Assembly (NCBI GenBank): GCA_964007475.1
Contig: OZ023273.1
Span: 127,094,732 to 127,158,731 of the forward strand
DNA from: Hybos culiciformis
Lineage: Eukaryota; Arthropoda; Insecta; Diptera; Hybotidae
Direction of reading: 5' to 3'
DNA: 64,000 nt
Below the pieces are notes generated by a model, which made no database searches, had not been told where the DNA came from, and saw nothing but the letters and a program-made list of their open reading frames with translations. Below are positions 1-14,900 of this stretch, one piece after another; the first letter of the stretch is position 1; the number at the start of each line of letters is the position of its first letter. The position numbers and the translations under genes were made by a program.

Positions 1-1425
1 AATCTTGACCATAACCATTTTTATTAGCATAATTTGAAAAAAACTGGAAATAAATAGTTATTTAATTAACCAGCTTGTTCGTTGTGCCCTTCTTTTAATG
101 AAAAAAAAAATTAGCTCAAAGAAAGAATCATAAAAAATATAAAGGTTCATTAAAGTTAAAAAGAAAGCAGAAAGTTATATTTTTTCTTATTAATTTTCCT
201 TTCTGTTACAATTTATAACATTTTTGAAAAGTTTTTACTTTTTACTTATTTATACAATTAATTTTTTCATCAATTACTTTTTTTTTATGAAAAACCACAG
301 GGTTTTTTTTTAAGAATATTTATTTAAAATATTTAAGAAAATTCTTTAAAAAAATATTTCGGTCAAATTTCAATTTAACCTTCATACTTGTTTTAGCCTT
401 TTTAAATGGGGTGTATTTCTTTTTATGGAAATTTTTTAATATTATTGATTTATTTATACACACTACACAACAATAAGAATTTTGTACATTTATATTCGTA
501 TCAAAATAAGCATAAAGCTTATTCGTATAAACAACTTATAAGAAAATATCTCATTACTATATCAATTTAAAAATTCTGAAAATATAAGGAACATAAATCA
601 TTATGTTTCATTACGTTGTTTCTTAAATTAATGTTCGTCTGTTATAAACTTTCCATATCGTTTATTATGCCAGTGTAACTAATTGGATAAAAACAGTTGG
701 TTCTTCCTTTTTGGTAGAGTTCATGTACTTTGAAAATTTATTTCAATTAAAATTGCGTTGCGATCGAATTCTAAATACTTTATTATAATGTGTGTATAGT
801 GTTTGTTTACAAATTTGAAATTTTAGATAAAATTATGAATCGTAAATAGGTCCCTTCCTACATATATTAAAATTGTTTATAAATTTTATATTCTGGCTTT
901 TACCCTTTTTTAAATTTGATCCTATAAATTTAATTTGTAAATTGTACAAAAGGTTGTTAGGGATTTACATAAATATATTGTTTGCAAAATAAATTTTCCT
1001 TAATATAATTTTATTTCATATAAAAAACCAAATAAAATAAGTAGGTATATATTTATTTCAATAAAAATAAAATTTAACTGAAAATGGGTTAGTATTAGTA
1101 CCTATTATTCAGTTTTTAGTAAAAATAAAAAGTAATACAATACCGAAATGGATAAGCTGTAGTTTATTGGTTTATTGAAGAAAACTGGAAAAAAATATTC
1201 TTTAACTTCGTAAGAAATTGAATGAAAAATTTATGTATGAAACTTTATGTGTTCTTTCTACTATATACTTGTTAATAGGAGATAAGGATAACTATATCAC
1301 CAAAAGAATTCATCAAAAGGTCAAAATTTGGAATTTTCTAATAAAAACCAATCATTTAAATGATAGGATCAGTCGGCAATCATGGTACAGTAGTATTGGC
1401 AATTGGCATTATCCTAGGTGGAAAT
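1..1425. other. Intergenic AT-rich DNA, no gene seen
   Basis: Mostly A/T homopolymer runs and short chance reading frames. The longest frame (1218-1436, plus) runs into the transposon at 1434 and has no recognisable domain. The last ~100 bases, together with those beyond 2081, may be a degenerate tRNA-derived SINE: a B-box-like GGTTTGATTACC lies at about 2086-2097. Confidence 0.5.
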
Positions 1426-1433
1426 GTTTGGTC

Positions 1434-2073
1434 TAGGGTTGCCATTTCTACCCCTTTGAGGGGTAGACTACCCCCTTTTCGTCATGATTTACATAGATAT
1501 ACCCCTTTACGAAAATCGCTAAAGGGGTAGACAAAATACCCCTTTTCTTAAAATATTATAAGTCTGTCTTATATATGCGGACAGATTTCTGTTAATTTAT
1601 GATACCAAATTCCACAAGAAATGTAAAACTTACTACAACTTTACAACGAAATGCGAACTCTACTACAAATACTGTTACTGATTTGTCAATTCTAACGTTA
1701 AGGTAGTGATTTTTTTTAGAAAAACTAAAAATTCCGAATTATTAAAAAACAATTCGAGGCAACGAAAAATATATTTGAATTATTTATTATTAATATTAAT
1801 GTTTATCTACTTAAAGCTTTGAAATTCGGCTTTTTTTGTCATTTTATGTTTAGAACTTTTGTGTTAATTATTATTTGCAATTTATTTTTAAAATACTAAT
1901 AATAGAACTTTTGTAAAAGACTGTTTTATTTATCATATGTGAATATATTTTCAAGTAATTGTAAGTAACCGTGATGTGTAGAAATGTGAAAAAAAATAAA
2001 TTCATATTTTTTAAATTTTTTTTTCTCAATATTCTATCTACCCCTTTTTTTGAAAAAAAATCTGGCAACCCTA
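1434..2073. mobile_element. hAT-like MITE with 8-bp target duplication
   Basis: A 640-bp element bounded by inverted TAGGGTTGCC and GGCAACCCTA. It is flanked on both sides by the identical octamer GTTTGGTC (1426-1433 and 2074-2081). Subterminal CTACCCCTTT motifs recur in both orientations at each end. There is no transposase frame, so it would need a transposase in trans. An 8-bp duplication is the hallmark of the hAT superfamily; the family assignment rests on that and on TIR shape. Confidence 0.85.
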
Positions 2074-2081
2074 GTTTGGTC

Positions 2082-4100
2082 GTAGGTTTGATTACCACTT
2101 CCAGCTGGAATTTGTGTACAATTTTTCAATTGTCTACTTGACCTGAGAGTGCGTTGTTTTTTTTTGTCACTATTTTTATAATAGTTATTTTTTTATTTCG
2201 TACTAAAATAAATTATCAAATCAATATTTATTTTGTGTTATTAAAGGGAAATTTGGTTTATTATTAATCAAAGCAAATTGTAATCAATTTAAGTTAATTT
2301 TTTTTCTTAACATATTTACCCAATTAATAACATTTTTATTAAAATAACAAATTATTTTAAGAGTACATATATTGAAAATAATATTATTTCCTATCACGAT
2401 GTTCCGATTTTCCCAAAATTTAATTATGTTTTTATTTTCCTTTGAGAGGTAGAATATAATTAAAAATAAATATAAATGGTTGATTTTTTAGTGTTATTAT
2501 TATGATAGTCATCGAACAATCAAATTTAAAAGTGGGAATCACTTTCTTGTAGCTAAAGACTAGTTAATTCACTTGACAATATACTACTTGGCTTCGTTAA
2601 AAAAATGTTCTTTTCGAGAACTTAATTTATTTACAGAATTATGTTTTTTCTTTGAAGAAATTTATTGACTAATTCAAATTTATTATTTTCTAAAAATAAA
2701 TTTTTTTCTGGAATGTTAAATGAGTAATGTTTTTAAGTTTCTTTTTTTTAATTGTTTTTTTTTAAGTAGGTACCTAATAAACTTAAAATTTATTCTGCGG
2801 AGAATTTTTGAAGTTAAAAAGTCCATTACCGTTTTTTGCAAATATTTTTATTCGAAAATTATTTGTTTTTCTTGCTGAATAAAAAGAAAAACTTAAATGT
2901 TACATGCTCTAAGGAATACAACTTAATTTTTATTTGAATACCATAAATACCTTTTCTTTTTTATAAATTTGAAAATAATTGGATGAAAATTGAAGACTTG
3001 ATTTTTATCAAAGCGCCTTTTCAAACCAAAAAAAAAAAAATATTTTATATCATTATAAAATATTTTTTATTTTTGGCAAATTTTGTTACGGAAATTTATT
3101 ATGGGTTTTGAATAACTGAACATCTTAGTATCTTAACCTAAGAATCTTATAAAAAAAATCGTCTTATGTGATTATTACTTTAAAATTTTGACTAATTTGC
3201 ATTTACTTAAGTCAGCTTTTAGGACTTGAACATTTTGTTGTTTGTTTAGAATATGATTCTTATTTATAATATTATTATGATGTTATGATGATAATATACA
3301 ATAACGCATAAGTATTTTTGTCTAAATTTCTTGTACAATATTCTGTTAAATAATTATTTCTTGTTTTCTTTAATAAATATCTTAAAATGTTATAAACATG
3401 TTCCCATATAAACATTGTATTATATACAATATACTACACATAATGTTCAATAATAAAATATGAATAATATTTATAATATGTTTTGTATGTACTTATATTT
3501 ATGCTTATATCCTAAGCTTAATACAATATTTACGGTACGTGCTTAAAACAAACAAAATCATTTTAATGAAATTAGTTACATATAACTCCTATGCAAGAAT
3601 AGAGATCAATTAAAATTATAAACAATTGATATAAGATAAATCTTTGAATTTATTCAGTAAAAATTTAATTTTCTCAAACAAACAAGTATTGTTTTATTAT
3701 GTTTTGTTAATGCTTCAAATTAAAAAAATTGAAAGCTAAATCTCATCTCATCTCTTGAAACAAATATTGTAGTATATATAGGTACATAATCCTTTATTAT
3801 TTTTTATAATGCTTTCTTATCCCGTTTTCCATCAAATATGAAAATGCGGACTATAAGTTTTCATTAAAAGTTCAGCGTCCGTCAACCAGTAAAACCAGCT
3901 AATCGATTCTTAGTCTTTGAATGCCAAAACATTCCCAATCTGGTTCACTTCCAACTCGAGTAAAAATTTGGATTCTATTATTTCATGTTTCGGAGTTATG
4001 AATTTTAAATTTTATAAAGATTTAAATATATTTAAGATTTAAGATTTTAATAAATAGATGTCGATTAGACGAACTTAAAAAATGATTATGTGTTTTATTT
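2082..4100. other. Intergenic AT-rich DNA, nothing recognised
   Basis: Long A/T runs and short frames only. No splice-framed exon, RNA gene or terminal-repeat element was recognised. Confidence 0.5.
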
Positions 4101-4108
4101 GCATTATG

Positions 4109-4315
4109 GTTACGCTGACCATATTTGTAAAGGACATATTTGTAAAGGACACATTTGTAAAGGACATATTCAGACCATGAATCCAACTTTTGTCACCATA
4201 GGTCGGGCCGACTTCAAAAATGATGAAAAGCGCATCGTTTTCGAGATTTTTTGAGAAAGAACTAAAAATATCCTGAATATGTCCTTTATTTAAAAGGACA
4301 AATGTGGTCAGCGTA
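4109..4315. mobile_element. Short MITE with TACGCTGACCA inverted ends
   Basis: The left end reads GTTACGCTGACC and the right end reads GGTCAGCGTA. Both are flanked by ATTATG (4103-4108 and 4316-4321), a probable 6-bp target duplication. Just inside the left end the unit TTTGTAAAGGACA is repeated three times, and AGGACATATTCAG is matched in inverse near the right end. The element is non-coding. The superfamily is not determined. Confidence 0.7.
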
Positions 4316-4321
4316 ATTATG

Positions 4322-7300
4322 GCACATGAATAAATCACATTGTATAATGATATTGAAGGAACCTAAAAATATGTTCAACCCCTGAATGTGATTTAAAATT
4401 AAATTATCTTAAATCGATATGCTGAAAAAATGTTTCTGTTGTATATTCGAAAGTTAAAGAGATCGCTGGCTTCCTTACATTACTTTTTTAAATAAAATTC
4501 TTGTTAATAACATAATTTTCAGGGTCTCCTTTTTTTAAACAAAACATTTTCCTATGGGATGGGTATAAACATTTATGTATTTAACTGTATACACCTAGTT
4601 GTATACTTATTTGACGAAAAAAGTTTAGCACAAGAAAATATCATAAATGTTTATAGTTAAACAAATTTTTTATAGCTAATCATGACTTAGAAAAAAAGCA
4701 AACACAAGGCCGGTTGCATAAGAGCTTGCAGCGTTATGAAGTTTACATTTATTCTATTCATCATATTTAAAAAATTCGCTTTCGTTGCTTTTTGTATGAT
4801 TGCATAAAAACTATTTTTAATAATAAAAAACAAATTACATATTTAATGAATCACAAGTGAAAATTAAAATTTTTTTTAATTAAAAGAACAGACAAAATTT
4901 TTTTTTTAATTTTTTTATATTTTTATTTCATTTGTGCTTTTTGATAATGGTAAAAACAATAAATACCTCTGAGTTTTAAATTACTTATACATAACTTATC
5001 TCAATTAACTTATTATTAATAATATTTTAGTGCGTTTGAAGAATAAATCTATTTAAACTATTACATGAATACATAACATACATAATAGTAAAAAAAAAGT
5101 TAAATATTTAATGACAATATTAGTACTATTTTATATTTTATAATAATGTTTTACCATTTTTAACCACAAGATTGAAAAATAAAAATGTTTTAATGATATT
5201 ATACACATTATACATAGTATACTTCAATACACATTATACATAGTATACTTCAAAATTGTATCAAAAAAACCAAAAATTAAAATATTAAAAAAAATATATA
5301 AATATATAATAATATTATTACTACGAAAATAATATGTATGGAAAAGACATATAGACGGAAATTGAAATTTTTATAATCTTTTCTATTAAATTATAGAAAA
5401 AATCTTATAACCAAATATTTAATGCTGGTTTTCCTTCTTTATCATTTTCATGAAAACATTTACATAGAACTGTATGTCATTTACATACCTACATTAAATA
5501 TGGTTATTTTTTGTACCAGAAATTGGCATTGTTCAAAATAAATAAATTTTTTCTTGAATAATAATTTGGCAAAAGAATATTTTATAACTAATTTAAATTT
5601 TAAATAAAATTTTTAAGTTTAACACGTACACACTTTAATTTCATGTTGAATCTTCAGGATAATTTAAATGAAAATACTGTATTCATCTTAAAATAAAATC
5701 CATTACAATAATAAACAAAAAAAAAACAATAGATTCTTAATGGTCACGAATATCTTTTCAGATCTTTACATTTTATATATATTCCATATATATAATCGAA
5801 TGTTAGGGAAAGGCATTACAAAAATATGAAAATCATTTAAAATTTTCTTTATAAGTTCTTTTATCATACCATGTATTACGTATTAAATTTTCATAAAATA
5901 CATTATTTGTAGAACTGAAAAACATTTTTATATTTCTACAGGAAGGGAAACCAATCTTATTTTGATACCTCTGTTAAAGTAGAAACGTAAATAATAAATT
6001 TATTAGTTTCATTTGCTTAATTTTTATTGAATTTTTTTGAAATATAAATTTTAATTTTTAGATAATTCCAATTTTTAATTTATCGCCATAGGCAATAAAA
6101 TCGCTTGTAGCTTGTAGATTTAATTGTGTTCATTTTAAGATAAATATATTGTGGATATTTTTACTGTCACTTGTAGCATGCATTGGGTTTTTGATTTCAG
6201 ATTTTATTGAAAAAAAAAATTTGATTACAAGTACATACGTATAATAATAATGTATAAGTAAGAATCTTTTTAAGATTAGAGTCTTGAGGATAATCTGGAG
6301 AGTGAAATGTGTTTTTGGGAGATTTCTATATACCCACTGATTTTTAGTAATAAATGTTTTGCTTTAGTAATGTTTTTAATAAAATTTTCTTTATAACATA
6401 ACTATAAATTATTTATAAGAATTTTATAGAATTGCATCAACATTTCAGCAGAGCTAAGCATCCTTAAGCCTTTCACAAGTCGTTCAACATTACTGCAGTC
6501 TATTGCTATTCTACTAGTTAGTCTTTCAACTTGGGGCAGCCCCACAAAATTTTTCACGTTTTTCAACCAGATGGAAAATTTTGCTGAATAAAACTGTGAA
6601 CAATTCTACAGATGAGAATAAACACTCAACTCGTCTGCATTTCGTAAAAAATTTGATAATTCAGCTTATAATATTGAACTTTTTAATTTAGGAAAATATC
6701 CGTCCTTCCTTTTTTTAAGATAAAGCATAAAAAATAAAAATCTTAACCAATTTTTTTCTTAACAATCAATTTTATTTTTTTATTTGAACTTATGTCTATT
6801 TTTCAAACTAAAGCTTTTATATTCTAAATGGTTGTTAAACAATTTAGATCAAAAAATTATCATAAATTCCCGTATCTATTTAAAAATGTGCACTTACTAC
6901 CAAATGTGATATTAAATTACTAAATTAATATATTTTATATTTATGTACTTTGGGACCTATATAAATAAATTTGGGGAAAATGTGATAATTATGGCTAATA
7001 GAAAATATACAAAAATAGATCTCCTTAAAATAAATTAGAAATTTGTATCTCAAATTTCAGTACTTAAAAATATTAAACTTTTGACTAGCTTATAATTAAC
7101 AATATACTTACCTACTTTGAAAATGTAACAGTATGTTTAAAAAAGTAATTTCGAATTACAATCGAACGTACACATCTTCATAAAATTTGATTTTCATTTC
7201 CAGAGTTAAACTGTAAATCCATGTTTTGAATTTCATCAAACAGAATTTGAGAATAAGATTTTCGTTAGATTTTTACGTTAGATCAAAATTCCAACAACCC

Positions 7301-8268
7301 TCCTAGATTTTTCCACAAAAAATATTTTGATAATGTCAAAAAAAATACAATTTGCAGGAGTTTTATTGTTTTATTAATTTATTTTTATTACCGGATTCAA
7401 ATTTTATTTCTGAAAATGTAAAATGAAGAATAATTTAAATTCATTGTTTTGGGGAAATTGAATAAAATTTGAGGGAATTTTTTCTGATGTGGCTTTCTGA
7501 CGGCTTAAATGACGGCTCCAAAAACTTTCAGAGTACGAATTTTCTGCTGTTTTATCCAGTTTAAGAAAAAAAAAAGTTATGTAAATTGTCAAATTTTTAT
7601 TTATTCCCTTTAACTGTAGAATTGATATTTATTATATGTTTCTATTTTAAGTTACTTAACATAATGTAAGCATTATGTACAGCAAATTGGAATAGATTTA
7701 TATTTTGAAAATTATAATTAAATTATATATATAATAATGAATAAGTACATTGTTCTTAATTGTAATACTTCTGACAATAATTTGTATACACCTTGAAGAA
7801 TTTGTTTATTTTAAAACGAAATAAATTAATAAATAAATAAATAATGATTTTCATTTTATTACTGATTTATAATTGTTATATACACCTATCTACCTTTACA
7901 ATGGTTCCCTACATGTATATAAACGTAATAACTAAATTAATACATATTCAAAATTTTCTAAGCAAAATAAAAATATTACCTATATAAAATAAATTCATTA
8001 TGTATGTTTTATTTTAACTCTGTTCTTATTTGAATCTAAGATGATTGTAAAATATCTTTATTTGATTAATAATTATACAAATTTGAAATAGGTTACAAAA
8101 AATGTGTTCTCAAAAATAAAGAAGTTAATAATCAGAAAGGAGACTCCAAAAGTAATTTGGCTGTTCAAATAAAAAAGTATAGAAATGCATAAAAATTATC
8201 ACGTCACTACATACATGAATCGTAATGGGAGTAAACTTTCTATATTCCAATCACACTTTTTATTTTAA
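4322..8268. other. Intergenic DNA downstream of the CYB5R4 gene
   Basis: About 3.9 kb of AT-rich DNA without a supportable gene. It includes a 26-bp perfect tandem duplication at 5202-5253. A minus-strand AATAAA (TTTATT at 8269-8274) is a candidate poly(A) signal for CYB5R4, about 400 nt after its stop codon. Confidence 0.45.
5202..5253. repeat. 26-bp perfect tandem duplication
   Basis: Two adjacent identical 26-bp units, each beginning TACACATTATACATAG and ending TATACTTCAA. Confidence 0.9.
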
Positions 8269-8679
8269 TTTATTTTTGGGCTTAGTCGTTACAAATTTAT
8301 GTAAAAGCATAAAAGAAATATTTTATGGCTATGTTAAAATCTAAAATATTACGTTGCGAACGATAAATGTTCGAGGGTACAAGTCGTATCGTGGTCAGGC
8401 TCGTATATAGAATCACACCACTTCGCGTTAAAAGATCAGGCAACTAGGTTCACAATAATCCTTTTATCTATGCCCAACAACACAAAAAAATTGAAATGGC
8501 GCTTTAAGTAGAACACCCGACATACATCTGGCCAAGCCTGTAAATAGGTTCTTTTTTACTTATCAATGTATAATGTATTCATGTTAATAGGATTAAATTA
8601 AGAATGAGTAACATAAAACTTCACTTGAGAACACATTATACAAACATTAGTAAGCTTAAAATTTATAAAAAGAAAAAAA

Positions 8680-8902
8680 TTATCCTTGAAAAAAATGCAT
8701 TTGCTCATTTGAATAACCTACATTAGTTAGCAGTTTCTGTGAATAATCATTGAAAAGCTGCGGACCACATACGCAGCAAAATGTTACAAAACACTTAGAT
8801 TTCTTGTCATTCAAAGGAGCAACCATGTCTACTGTTATACGTCCTTTTTCCCCATTCCAATAATCATCTTGAATATCAGACAGAATATGTCGAATAACTA
8901 AC
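8680..8902 (-). CDS. CYB5R4: CYB5R4 exon 6 (C-terminal NAD-binding part, stop)
   Basis: The acceptor is TTATTACTAG before 8902 and the stop is TAA at 8682-8680. It encodes the segment with YWNGEKGRI and CVCGPQLFND, ending HFFQG, which matches the family C-terminus (human ends in a similar Ile-His-Ser-Phe-Thr-Ala tail). Confidence 0.92.
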
Positions 8903-11900
8903 CTAGTAATAAAAATAAAAAGCAAAAGTAGGAAAAATTTAAATTTTGAGATGAACATTCGGAAACAAGATTGTATTGGCTATAGATTAAATGAAAAAAT
9001 TAAGAATTCTTCGATAAGTTTATATGTAATACTGAAATTTTTAATGCCTAATGAAAAAAATTGAATTTTAATGGATAATTAGAAAAATTCTTTATGATTC
9101 TTTTATTAGGTTCTTGAGCTTTTTCGCTTTTCTCTATAATATCAAAAATGATGATAAGAGGTTTCAGAAAGAGATTGTCGATATTTTCAGACTTGAATCG
9201 AAACCTTCACTTAAAAAAGACTGTATTGTGTATTGTGTATATTATAACTTACCTGTTATCTTTCAAAGACAATACTTCTAATTTATCACGACACCAGATG
9301 TCTTCTTCGGTTTTATTAAAAAACATCAATTCAATATGCTCACTGTAAATTAATATAAAATTAAATTAATATTTTAAAATTAACCAAATTTCATGTTTTT
9401 TAAAAGTCTTGAATTATCCGACGAAGGAATATTTTTCAAAACTTTCTTTGAAGAAAAAAAAGATTTTACTTACATTCTATTATTGATTCGGATTAATAAA
9501 TGATCTAATACTCCTAAAATTGGAGTTATTCCACTTCCAGCTGCAACTAATCCAATTCTAGTATGATCCAGTAATTTTGTTAACTGAAAATTTCCTTTTG
9601 GTAGTGACAATGTTACATTTATGGATTGATTTATCAAATTATTTGTTATAAATTTAGCTAAGACTCCTTCTGAATATGATTTTATTAAAATTGGAACATT
9701 TAATATTGAACACTCGATAGGAATATAACTAACAGGTACTGGTGTATAACTTCTAGTCACATATTCACCTGATGAAATGAAAAAATTGTTAATTTATTGT
9801 TTTATTTTATGTTAAAAATATATGTTCCGAACAGGGTTGCCAACTCTTGACCGAGGAAAAACTGGAGAGTTGAAAAACAAAAAAATGTAGATAGAAAAAT
9901 AGAAAAAATAATAAATTATAAATTACATTATTATTAACATAAACAAACGAAACATAAAATAAACCGCAGATAAAAAAATAATTCAAATTAGAATAAAACT
10001 TTATAAATAGTAATATAAAATAAATACAATAAATTAAAATACCTACATAATAATTGAAATTAGAAAAATATTAGTTAATTAATGAGAACAATTATTTCTT
10101 AAAGTTATGGGTCCCCGATTTTTTGGGCCCCAATTTAAAAAAAAATCAGCAAATTTGTAGCTTTATATATTGGAAAATCTGTTAAAATTTATTCACATAG
10201 CCGACAAAAGTTCTAGTATAGGCAAGTAAAATGACATCTACTGGTGAAAAGTTTATGTGAATTTCTATTTTACTTTAAAATTATGAATTTTGAAAAAAAC
10301 TGGTAAAATTTTAAAAAACCTGGAGACTGGAGTTTCTGTTGAAAAACTGGAAACTCCAGGGTAAAACACCCCAGTTGGCATCCCTGGTTCCGAAATCACA
10401 TTAAAAAGAGTGATTCTATAAACACAATAAACAATAAAAAACAAAAACAAAAAACTATTATAATTTTTAAAATTTTGATTGAAATATTTTTACCATTTAT
10501 GAAGGCAGTTAAACTAACATGATAACCAATTGGTGTCATTGATATATTTTTTAAGTTTTTCGCTCTTAAAATTAATGCAAACGAATCATGATTAAATGGT
10601 ACACATTTTTCTATTTCATATTCGTAATTTTCATCTTCATCTGGATCCTTATATTGTTGTGTTAGAAATCTTTCCCGTTCTAACACACCGTATGCTGTCC
10701 ATAATTCAGATTTGGCTTTAAAACATAAAAATTCAATTTTACCAGTTTCTCGTGCTATTTTCATGCTACCGATTGGCCACTTAATTGATTGATGAAATTT
10801 AAATTTAAATAAATGTGTAACAGTTTCTATAAAAATTCTTACATCTATTTCATTATCACATTTATTGGTTAAATGAATACCAGGATTACAAAATGGTTTC
10901 GTATAAAAAATTAATAATAAATCCGAAGTTTTTTGTATCCAATCAAATCTTGGTATAATTTCATTTAATGGTTTTTTAACAACTTCAGATATATCTGATG
11001 AGTTTATATTTATTTGTTCCGAAGATTTACTCGAAGACGGTTTTATTGGTGACGATTTTTCTGAATTAGATAAACGTTTTTGTAATGATGGTGTTTTGAA
11101 ATGATCATTATTGCCAGAACTTGGTGTTGGAGTTGTTGCTTTTTGACGAGGTTTAATTGGCTCTAAATCAACATGCATAACATTCCTTAAGGGGCCTATA
11201 TAACATTTAGCTAATAATTGCTCATAATTAACCCAAGCATGAACTTCATCAAATAGTTTTGTAGCGTCTCCCCCAATACCTTTACATAGCTCTTCTGGTC
11301 CTTTTAACAATAATAAAAATGTTTTAAAGTTTAATCATAATTCTAAAATATATCTTAATTATAATTAGTTTAGTTAACCCCAGTTTTAAAAGTTTAACTC
11401 CGCATGTAGTAATTTTAAAAGTTTAACTTTATACGTAATTCTAACATTTTTTCGACTATGTTAAAAGAAATTTCTTTGCAATGCTTGTGCCAATAATGCT
11501 TGTGCCAATAATAATACAATTTATACATAAAATCGGATCATTACTAGGTAGTTTTAAATTTTTAATTTCAAACATTATCATTGATACTTTATTAGCCAAA
11601 CGTTTCAAAATAAAACGTACAAATAAAATATACAATCAGTTACAAGTTTTCGCACCGCTTTGATACATTTTTTTCAGACGATAATACTGATACTATCAAC
11701 AACATTTCGACATTATTTAAATTTTTGAATAAAGCTTAATTAAACAAAATTAATTGAAATCATTTGAATCTGATTTGAAATAAGTCAGGAGAAGTCATAA
11801 TGTTAAATACTTATAAGAAAAATTAGCTTTAAATATTTCCATTAGCAGTTATATATATGTTCTGTTTTTCTACTAACTGTATTGACTTCTACAACTGTTG

Positions 11901-14900
11901 TACCTAATCAAAAAAAAATTTTATCACGCTTGAAAAAAATATTAACTTACCACCAGGATGAAAATCCATGTATTGAGTTACATTGAAAACTTTTCCACGT
12001 ATAGCTAACCAAGCATCGTTTTGATTACAATGTTTACTTAGTTCTACATTATTTACAGGTGTTATAACTCCTTTAGTTCCAGACAAATCTATTCCGGATG
12101 AACCCAAACGAATCCAATCCATTAAAGAGTGTCCTGGTTTTAAAGCACATTTGTTTCTAGGATTACCTGTAATTATAGATTTTAATTGCATTTGTAAAAA
12201 AGAATATTACAATTTTTATATTTATGATAAAAAAGAAAATTAAAATAGGCGAAATGACGGAAACTAAATTATAAAAAAAAAACACATTCATTTTCGGTTG
12301 AGTTCATTTAGCCTAAAACACCAATTGATAGACTGATTCGTTAGGCATATGGAATATAGTTTTAATTATTCTCTTAAAATTTAATTTTTTTTTGCAAAGC
12401 ATGAAATACATTTAGGTACTTGAATTACATTAATTTGTATGCTCAAAATTAAAAAAGAAAAATTTTGTCGATTTAAAGGTAAAACTCAATATTTAATTTT
12501 TTGATCATTTTGGTTTGGTTTGTCTGTGTTATCATTATTTACCTAAATCTACCTATATATACATTTATATAAATAAGCTCACCAACAAATCCGAAACCTA
12601 ATTATATTTATAATTATTTATAATTGAAAGGGTCATTATTTTAAAATGCACTTGTAAATATATAAACATCAATTTGATTTGCGCCAACATAAAAAAAAAT
12701 TATTAAATTTTTGTATAAAAAAATCAACCACCCATAGATGATTCCAATGCGACGATGTTTTCGTCATTAAATTGTGACTGAATGAAAACATAATAATTTT
12801 GTACAAAAGACGGTATTCACAAGTCAAGATTCCATGAGCGAACAAAATTTACATTGCCAAAAGAAAATGTATAAATGTTTTCGTTTTATTGGATACTAGT
12901 TTTATTATTTTTAATTTTTTCTATTAAAATGGAATATTTCCATTATTATCTCTTATTAGTTATTATTATTCAAAAATTCATTTAAAAAACTCTTTACCGC
13001 AATTATTAAAAAAAAAAAATTTAGAGTTATCAGATTTTAAATGTTATACTTCTATATAAATTTTTAGTGCGCTTGGCGTTGCATTTACAATATACCCAGT
13101 CCAAGACGTTGAAAGATATTAAAAATGATTATATTATTGACTTTTTATATATCACAAACCATTGTTAATATTATTAATTTAACACTAGTTGAGATTAACC
13201 AGTTTCACACGGGAGTGCCGAACTTAAATTAATATTATACACTCTTCTTATTTGTACGCGAAACGTATGCTGCACTTAAAGCTGTGAAATTATATAGTCC
13301 CCTTCCAGGTTCCCTGGGACCTCGGGTGGGAACCTTTTGAGATCCAGTCTTCTGAATTTAAATTTGGGTCAAACGCTTTAATATTTTATCGGAATATAAC
13401 TAAATTTCAAAACTGGTTTCCAAGGTAACCCTCTTCCCGTCGTGATCTAGGATCAAAACTAGCAGAAGTATATAATTTCAACTAAATTGGTCCAGCAGCT
13501 TAGGCGTGATTGAAAACAAGCACAGCGAACTAGCGTAGTCAAATTCTTCAATGTCACGGAATAAATTTTTTTAATCTTTAATTTCGAGCCGTGACGGATG
13601 CTATAATCAACAAACTATGAGAAACCAAAAATTTTTAATTCTCTACAAGGTAAGCCCGGTCAAAGCCAAAAATTTTCGAATAATATGTAGTTCCAAAATA
13701 AAAGCTTACTAATTTTTTTGGCAGATTAATTTAAACCTGTATTACAACTTTTAAACTCTGCAAGATCTAATTTATAAAAATAATTGAAATGTTTACAAAA
13801 TTAAAATTTTGTTTTAGTTTGAGTAATAATGTCCACCAAATTAGTTCATTTGAAAATAACAATCCGGTTTTCTTTATAGAAAATATAATAATAAATACTT
13901 AGATGAAAATGATTAAATTTGTATAAGTTGAATTAAATTTGAACTAGCAGTATATGGCTTAGATCAAGGATAAAAAACTAATTAATATAAAGAAATATAA
14001 AAATAAAAAAAAAATTATAAAATTATAAAAAATTAAAAAAATTAACTAAAATACGATTGATAATGGATTTTGACACTCTTTTGGATGAGGTCGGATCTTT
14101 TGGTTTGTACCAAAAGCTAATAATTTGTTCAGTCTTATTGCCAGCAGCACTTCCGTGTGCTTTCCATGCATACAGGTTAATAACAATAAAAACAAATAAA
14201 TTATGTACTTATGCGAAAAAAAAAACTAATTAAGTACCTATAGCTGAATAAAGAAAATTATGTTCTTAATAATTTTTTTTTTCATATTTCATTATTATAT
14301 AAGTTGACTTTTCATGTTGAATTTGTAAATGTTATTGAAAAATGTAATTTCGTTCTACACTTCATAAATACTACATGTGTTCATAAACAGAAAAATATTT
14401 TCAATAGTTCTCCAACGGAGATTTAACAGTGATTTGCTTCACTTTTCGTAGTAATTAACCACTTATTAATTATCAACAGAATTAAACTATTCTCAAACAA
14501 TATGTTTTTAAATTGTTTTTACTACTTCTACCAACTTAGAAAATATAAAATCACTCAAACATTAATTTTTAGTGCCCTGTTCTGGTTTAATTTTATGAAT
14601 GAAATCGTAATCCAAAATATAATTTTGTTATTAAAGGCCGGTTTTCACGATCCAAGCACACTTTGTCCAAGTCGACTTGAACGCTCTTTTTCATCGTGTT
14701 AACAGGGTTTCAAAGTCAACTTGGACAAAGTAGCCACATCAAAGTTGAGTTGGACACTGCTCTACTTACTTTGATCAAAGTAGTGTATTTGTAAAAAAAA
14801 AATTTTATTCTGACAATTTTTTTTAATTATTTAAAATTTTAATTTAAAATAATAAAAAAATGAGTAAAAAATTAATTAATAAAAGAAAAAGAAAGTGGAC

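Noticed and set aside
4075..4338. 87-codon minus-strand frame with SFTNMSFTN repeats
   Set aside because: The repeated peptide is the MITE's TTTGTAAAGGACA direct repeat translated; no gene.
9148..9348. 66-codon plus-strand frame
   Set aside because: Antisense shadow over CYB5R4 exon 5, which is well supported on the minus strand.
14502..14702. 66-codon plus-strand frame in the transporter intron
   Set aside because: Its second half reads into the terminal repeat of the MITE at 14635.
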